Shown one piece after another: positions 47,651-50,637 of a stretch of 50,637 bases of DNA (positions are counted from its first letter, which is position 1; every line of letters begins with the position of its first letter). The notes below the pieces were generated by a model. It was not told where the DNA came from. It saw nothing but the letters and a program-made list of their open reading frames with translations, and did no database searches. The translations under genes and the position numbers were made by a program. Source of the DNA: JBBSGC01 sp038254525. GTDB lineage: Bacteria; Actinomycetota; Actinomycetes; Propionibacteriales; Nocardioidaceae. The stretch covers positions 1 to 50,637 of the forward strand of contig JBBSGC010000002.1 in assembly GCA_038254525.1 (NCBI GenBank), in the 5' to 3' direction.

Positions 47651-48534
47651 GGCGCACGGCGAAGGTGGGGGCCGGGCTGGTCGCGGTGGCCCTCCTTGCC
47701 GGCGGTGGCTACCTGCTGGCTGGTCGGGGCGGGTCCGCACTCACCACCACGAGCTACTGCGAGGCGGTCGTTGACGGCAGCACGGCTCGGGTGGGGCTGG
47801 ACCAGGCCGGCAACGCGGCGATCATCGCGGCAGTGGCCGTACGCCGCCGCCTGCCGGCCCGAGCCGTCTCCATCGCGTTGGCTACCGCGTACCAGGAGTC
47901 CAAGATCCGCAATCTGTCCTACGGCGACCGGGACTCACTCGGCATCTTTCAGCAACGGCCTTCGCAGGGGTGGGGAACTGCTGCGCAGGTGCGTGACCCT
48001 TACCACGCCACCGGCGCCTTCTATGACGCGCTCCAACGGGTCGACGGCTACCAGTCGATGCCGATCCATGATGCCGCGCAGCTCGTGCAGCACTCCGCCG
48101 ACGGGACTGCCTACGCCCAGCACGAGCAGTCCGCACGGGTGCTGGCTTCGGCACTCACCGGCTACTCACCGGCGGCCTTCCGTTGCCGGCTCCAGGCGCC
48201 GACTCCGAGTGGTCAGTCGCCGGGGCCTGGTGGGCTCACCGCCGAGGCCCGGGCTGTCATGCGCGACGTGCACCGGGCGTTCGGCGCGCTCGCGTCCGGA
48301 TCGGCGGCGTCGCCCGCGGGGACGGGTCTCGACTTCGCCGTGTCGGGCGGCGACCAGCAGACCGGCTGGGCGTTGGCGCACTACCTGGTGGCCCGGGCGT
48401 CCGCGCTGCACGTGAGCACGGTCATCCATGATGGGCGGGTCTGGTCAGCGGGATCCTCGGTCGGCGGCTGGCAGCCGTACGCCCCTGCGTCGGGTACGCG
48501 CTACCACGACGCCGTGCATGTCGACGTGGCCTGA
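47647..48534 (+). CDS. Lysozyme/transglycosylase-like exported protein
   Basis: 295 aa. An N-terminal membrane anchor or signal (VGAGLVAVALLAGGGYLLAG) is followed by a lytic-transglycosylase-like segment: ATAYQESKIRNLSYGDRDS then LGIFQQRPSQGWG at 79-110. E84 is at the position of the catalytic acid of lysozyme-like enzymes. A C-terminal region (150-295) has no family I recognise. The start overlaps dapD by four bases, so it is translated with a peptidoglycan precursor enzyme. Whether it cleaves peptidoglycan or only uses the fold is open. Homologues are sometimes misnamed heavy metal transporters. Confidence 0.75.
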   Translation: MRRTAKVGAGLVAVALLAGGGYLLAGRGGSALTTTSYCEAVVDGSTARVGLDQAGNAAIIAAVAVRRRLPARAVSIALATAYQESKIRNLSYGDRDSLGIFQQRPSQGWGTAAQVRDPYHATGAFYDALQRVDGYQSMPIHDAAQLVQHSADGTAYAQHEQSARVLASALTGYSPAAFRCRLQAPTPSGQSPGPGGLTAEARAVMRDVHRAFGALASGSAASPAGTGLDFAVSGGDQQTGWALAHYLVARASALHVSTVIHDGRVWSAGSSVGGWQPYAPASGTRYHDAVHVDVA

Positions 48535-48546
48535 GCCCGTCGCTCC

Positions 48547-48634
48547 GAAACTCACGGACCGGCGGTCAGAAACTCACGGACCGGCGGTCAGAAACTCACG
48601 GACGGGCGGTCAGAAACTCACGGACGGGCGGTCA
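48547..48634 (+). repeat. 22-base tandem repeat, four units
   Basis: Four perfect-phase 22-base units (48547, 48569, 48591, 48613), core AACTCACGGACCGGCGG or AACTCACGGACGGGCGG. The array begins 12 bases past the plus-strand exported-protein stop and reads in its direction. It runs into the opposing dapC gene, whose TGA stop and final codons are inside unit 4. Confidence 0.96.
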
Positions 48635-49781
48635 GGCGGGCGGCGGCTGCGGCGACGCGCTCGTCGGTGGCGGTGAACGCGACCCGCACGTGCCGCCGGC
48701 CCGCCCGGCCGTAGAAGTCGCCCGGGGCGACCAGCACGCCTCGCTCGGCGAGCCAGGCCACCGAGTCCCAGCACGGCTCGTCCCGGCTGGCCCACAGGTA
48801 CAACGACCCCTGCGAGTGCTCGATCCGGAACCCCGCCGCCTGCAACGCTTCGCGCAGCACTTCTCGGCGCCGTGCGTAGCGAGCCCGCTGCTCGGCCACG
48901 TGCTCGTCGTCGTCGAGAGCCACGCGCATCGCGTCCTGCTGCGGCCCGGGCACCATCAGACCGAGGTTCCTGCGCACCGCGTGCAGCTCGCCGACCACCC
49001 CGGGGTCGCCGGCCACGAACGCGCACCGGTAGCCCGCCGCGTTGGACCGCTTCGACAGCGAGTGCACCGCCAGCACCCCCTCGAGAGAGCCGCCGGACAC
49101 CGACGGGTGGAGCACCGACACCGGAGCGGTCCCCTCCCAGCCGTACTCGAGGTAGCACTCGTCGCTGGCCACGAGCGTCCCGCGCTCGCGGGCCCACGAG
49201 ACGACCTTCGCCAAGTGCTCCGCGGGCAGCGTCCGGCCGGTCGGGTTCGACGGTGAGTTGAGCCAGATCAACGCCGGGCGGGCCGGGCCGAGGGCGCTGG
49301 TCGAGTCGGCGACCACCACGTCGGCCCCGGCCAGCCGGGCACCCACCTCGTACGTCGGGTACGCCAGCTCCGGGACCACCACCGCGTCACCGGGACCGAC
49401 GCCGAGGTGCACCGGCAGCGCGGCGATCAGCTCCTTGGACCCGATCGCAGGCAGCACGGCGTCTGGATCGAGCGCGACGACTCCGAAGCGACGAGCCAGC
49501 CAGCGAGCAGCCGACTCGCGCAGCGCCGGGGTGCCGGCCGTCGTCGGGTAGCCGGGACGGTTCGCGGCCGCGGCCAGCGCCGCGGTCAGCACGCCAGGTG
49601 TTGGGTCGACCGGCGTGCCGATCGACAGGTCAACCAGGCCGTCGGGATGCGCGGTGGCGACGGCGCGCAGCGGCGCCAGCTTGTCCCACGGGAAGTCCGG
49701 CAGGCGGCACGACACCGGCCGGGACGCAGTGCGCGCCGCCCACCAGGGAGTGGACGGCGCGTCAGCGACGGAGCGGGTCAC
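48618..49781 (-). CDS. dapC: Succinyldiaminopimelate aminotransferase
   Basis: 387 aa fold-type I PLP aminotransferase. Motifs: LSIGTPVDPTPG, WLNSPSNPTGRTLPAEHL, SDECYLEYGW and the PLP-lysine segment HSLSKRSNAAGYR. It matches actinobacterial DapC (Rv1178), which makes N-succinyl-diaminopimelate. GTG start with AGGAGTGAG upstream; the first 30 residues are variable and a later start is possible. It follows the ferredoxin gene by one base, as in M. tuberculosis. The last codons and stop come from the 22-base repeat array. Confidence 0.92.
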   Translation of the reverse strand: MTRSVADAPSTPWWAARTASRPVSCRLPDFPWDKLAPLRAVATAHPDGLVDLSIGTPVDPTPGVLTAALAAAANRPGYPTTAGTPALRESAARWLARRFGVVALDPDAVLPAIGSKELIAALPVHLGVGPGDAVVVPELAYPTYEVGARLAGADVVVADSTSALGPARPALIWLNSPSNPTGRTLPAEHLAKVVSWARERGTLVASDECYLEYGWEGTAPVSVLHPSVSGGSLEGVLAVHSLSKRSNAAGYRCAFVAGDPGVVGELHAVRRNLGLMVPGPQQDAMRVALDDDEHVAEQRARYARRREVLREALQAAGFRIEHSQGSLYLWASRDEPCWDSVAWLAERGVLVAPGDFYGRAGRRHVRVAFTATDERVAAAAARLTARP

Positions 49782-49782
49782 C

Positions 49783-50106
49783 TCACTCCTGGATCTGCGG
49801 CGGCAAGACGGCGATCATCGGGTGGTCCTTGTCGATCTCGCCCAGCTTGGCGGCGCCGCCCGGCGACCCGAGGTCGTCGAAGAACTCCACGTTGGCCGCG
49901 TAGTAGTCCTTCCACTGCTCCGGCGTGTCGTCCTCGTAGAAGATCGCCTCGACGGGGCAGACCGGCTCGCAGGCCCCGCAGTCCACGCACTCGTCGGGGT
50001 GGATGTAGAGCATCCGCTTGCCTTCGTAGATGCAGTCGACCGGGCACTCGTCGACGCAGGCCTTGTCCTTGAGGTCCACGCACGGCTGCGCGATGACGTA
50101 GGTCAC
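49783..50106 (-). CDS. fdxA: 7Fe ferredoxin (3Fe-4S/4Fe-4S)
   Basis: 107 aa. First-cluster cysteines are C9, C17 and C21 (CVDECPVDCIYEG) and the second cluster C40, C43, C46 and C50 (CVDCGACEPVCP), the pattern of actinobacterial seven-iron ferredoxins such as FdxC. The C-terminal 45 residues (PEQWKDYYAANVEFF) match the family. It acts as a cytosolic electron carrier. GTG start with GAGGAG upstream. First gene of a two-gene unit with dapC. Confidence 0.94.
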   Translation of the reverse strand: MTYVIAQPCVDLKDKACVDECPVDCIYEGKRMLYIHPDECVDCGACEPVCPVEAIFYEDDTPEQWKDYYAANVEFFDDLGSPGGAAKLGEIDKDHPMIAVLPPQIQE

Positions 50107-50232
50107 GGGCGTTCTCCTCGCCGAGATGAGCGGGTTGCACGGTCCAGCCTTGCACGATCCAGCCTAGTATCGCGGTGTCCACTTTCCGCGGTCGGGTGCG
50201 CCCGGGCCGCCACCTCTGCGCACCGAGGCCAC

Positions 50233-50478
50233 ATGCCGTTCGACGCTTCCCAGGTCGGTCACCGGGTGGTGGTCCGCTTCCTGGTTCGCGGCGAGCGGGG
50301 ACCTACCGGCGGGCCGGCGATGACCGACGTGCTGGGCGTGCTCCGCTCGTACGGGAGTGGCGGGGTCACCGTCGAACGGCGCGACGGCACGTCGGTGTCG
50401 GTGCCGTTGAAGGACATCGTCGCCGCCAAGCCGGTGCTCGAGCGACCGGCTCCACGACGTCCCGGCGCCGCCCCCTGA
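50233..50478 (+). CDS. Stand-alone N-terminal domain of an Rv0428c-like acetyltransferase
   Basis: 81 aa. VGHRVVVRFLVRG, then MTDVLGVLRSYGSGGVTVER and VSVPLKDIVAAKPV resemble the small SH3-like N-terminal domain found before the GNAT domain in actinobacterial proteins. Here the frame ends without a GNAT domain, and another gene begins on the opposite strand 25 bases on. It may be a free domain, a truncated gene or a small protein in its own right. ATG start with GAGG five bases before. A TAGTAT at 50164 is too far upstream to be a leaderless -10. Confidence 0.6.
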   Translation: MPFDASQVGHRVVVRFLVRGERGPTGGPAMTDVLGVLRSYGSGGVTVERRDGTSVSVPLKDIVAAKPVLERPAPRRPGAAP

Positions 50479-50503
50479 CGTGGCGCCGCCCCCGGATCCA
50501 GGC

Positions 50504-50637
50504 TCAGCCGTTGTCGGCGGAGCGCGCCCGAGGCGGTGGCGTCGACTTCTCACTCGCCTCCGACGGCAGCAACGCGCCGTAGTGGGAGTGGTAGTAGAGC
50601 AGCGGGTCGTCGCTGTCGTCGCCGACGCGCGCGGCCA
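50504..50637 (-). CDS. Partial CDS, C-terminal 43 residues of an unrecognised protein
   Basis: An open minus-strand frame enters from the right edge and ends at a TGA (50504-50506). The visible end contains DDSDDPLLYYHSHYGALLPS and then a charged Pro/Arg-rich tail. Codon use matches its neighbours. No family can be assigned from this fragment. Confidence 0.5.
   Translation of the reverse strand, partial: AARVGDDSDDPLLYYHSHYGALLPSEASEKSTPPPRARSADNG

Noticed and set aside
48547..48634. Possible CRISPR array (regular 22-base repeats)
   Set aside because: The units are directly tandem with no variable spacers, and no cas genes are present.

Overview
The window reads as chromosomal DNA of a high-GC actinobacterium (Actinomycetota). 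The signs are strong G/C at third codon positions, many GTG starts, short GTGA/ATGA gene overlaps, and actinobacterial marker genes: a SigE/anti-sigma/HtrA/TatB module, DUF3117, an actinobacterial-type DapD and a 7Fe ferredoxin next to DapC. The genus cannot be fixed from the sequence. No rRNA, tRNA, CRISPR array, prophage or insertion sequence was seen. There is no gene-free stretch longer than about 200 bases; the longest gaps are 34949-35149, 40681-40867, 39112-39283 and 13272-13437.

Region 1 (33-17128) is a catabolic island of two divergent, tightly overlapped operons sharing one 166-base promoter region. The leftward operon encodes a UraA-type uracil permease, a form-II molybdenum hydroxylase (fused FAD/2Fe-2S subunit plus large subunit), CoxG, a nitrilase-superfamily amidase, HyuA/HyuB, a carbamate kinase and a barbiturase/cyanuric acid hydrolase. 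The rightward operon encodes DUF2877 (YlbF/AllH-like), FdrA (AllF-like) and DUF1116 (YlbE/AllG-like). In E. coli these three families, with a carbamate kinase, handle the oxalurate/oxamate carbamoyl-transfer step of allantoin use. Here no allantoin genes are present and a barbiturase is. The proposed reading is an oxidative pyrimidine route: uracil to barbiturate to ureidomalonate, then phosphorolysis to malonamate plus carbamoyl phosphate, with ATP recovered by carbamate kinase. This is an inference and has not been shown.

Region 2 (17157-31846) is mixed: MarC, a PHP phosphoesterase, a zinc-ribbon protein, NUDIX, a histidine phosphatase and other household genes. Three genes resembling the actinobacterial ethylmalonyl-CoA pathway set (mesaconyl-CoA hydratase-like, acyl-CoA dehydrogenase, malyl-CoA lyase-like) lie on the minus strand but are split apart by unrelated genes, including a methyltransferase/glycosyltransferase/sulfotransferase/phosphotransferase group.

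Region 3 (31953-50637) is conserved actinobacterial core, recognisably like the Rv1177-Rv1232c part of the Mycobacterium tuberculosis map: PRC/MgtE_N/CBS protein, DUF1003, Mrp, TatB, HtrA, anti-sigma, SigE, O-methyltransferase, DUF3117, Tag, DivIVA-like, LOG, DapE, DapD, DapC and ferredoxin. It holds much of the succinylase branch of diaminopimelate (lysine and peptidoglycan) synthesis and the envelope-stress sigma system.

Two patterns cut across the window. A dispersed family of 22-base tandem repeats with core AACTCACGGATCGGCGG occurs four times, each time just past a gene's 3' end and in that gene's reading direction. At least nine genes carry a TANNNT -10 box 6-8 bases before their start codon, the signature of leaderless transcripts.
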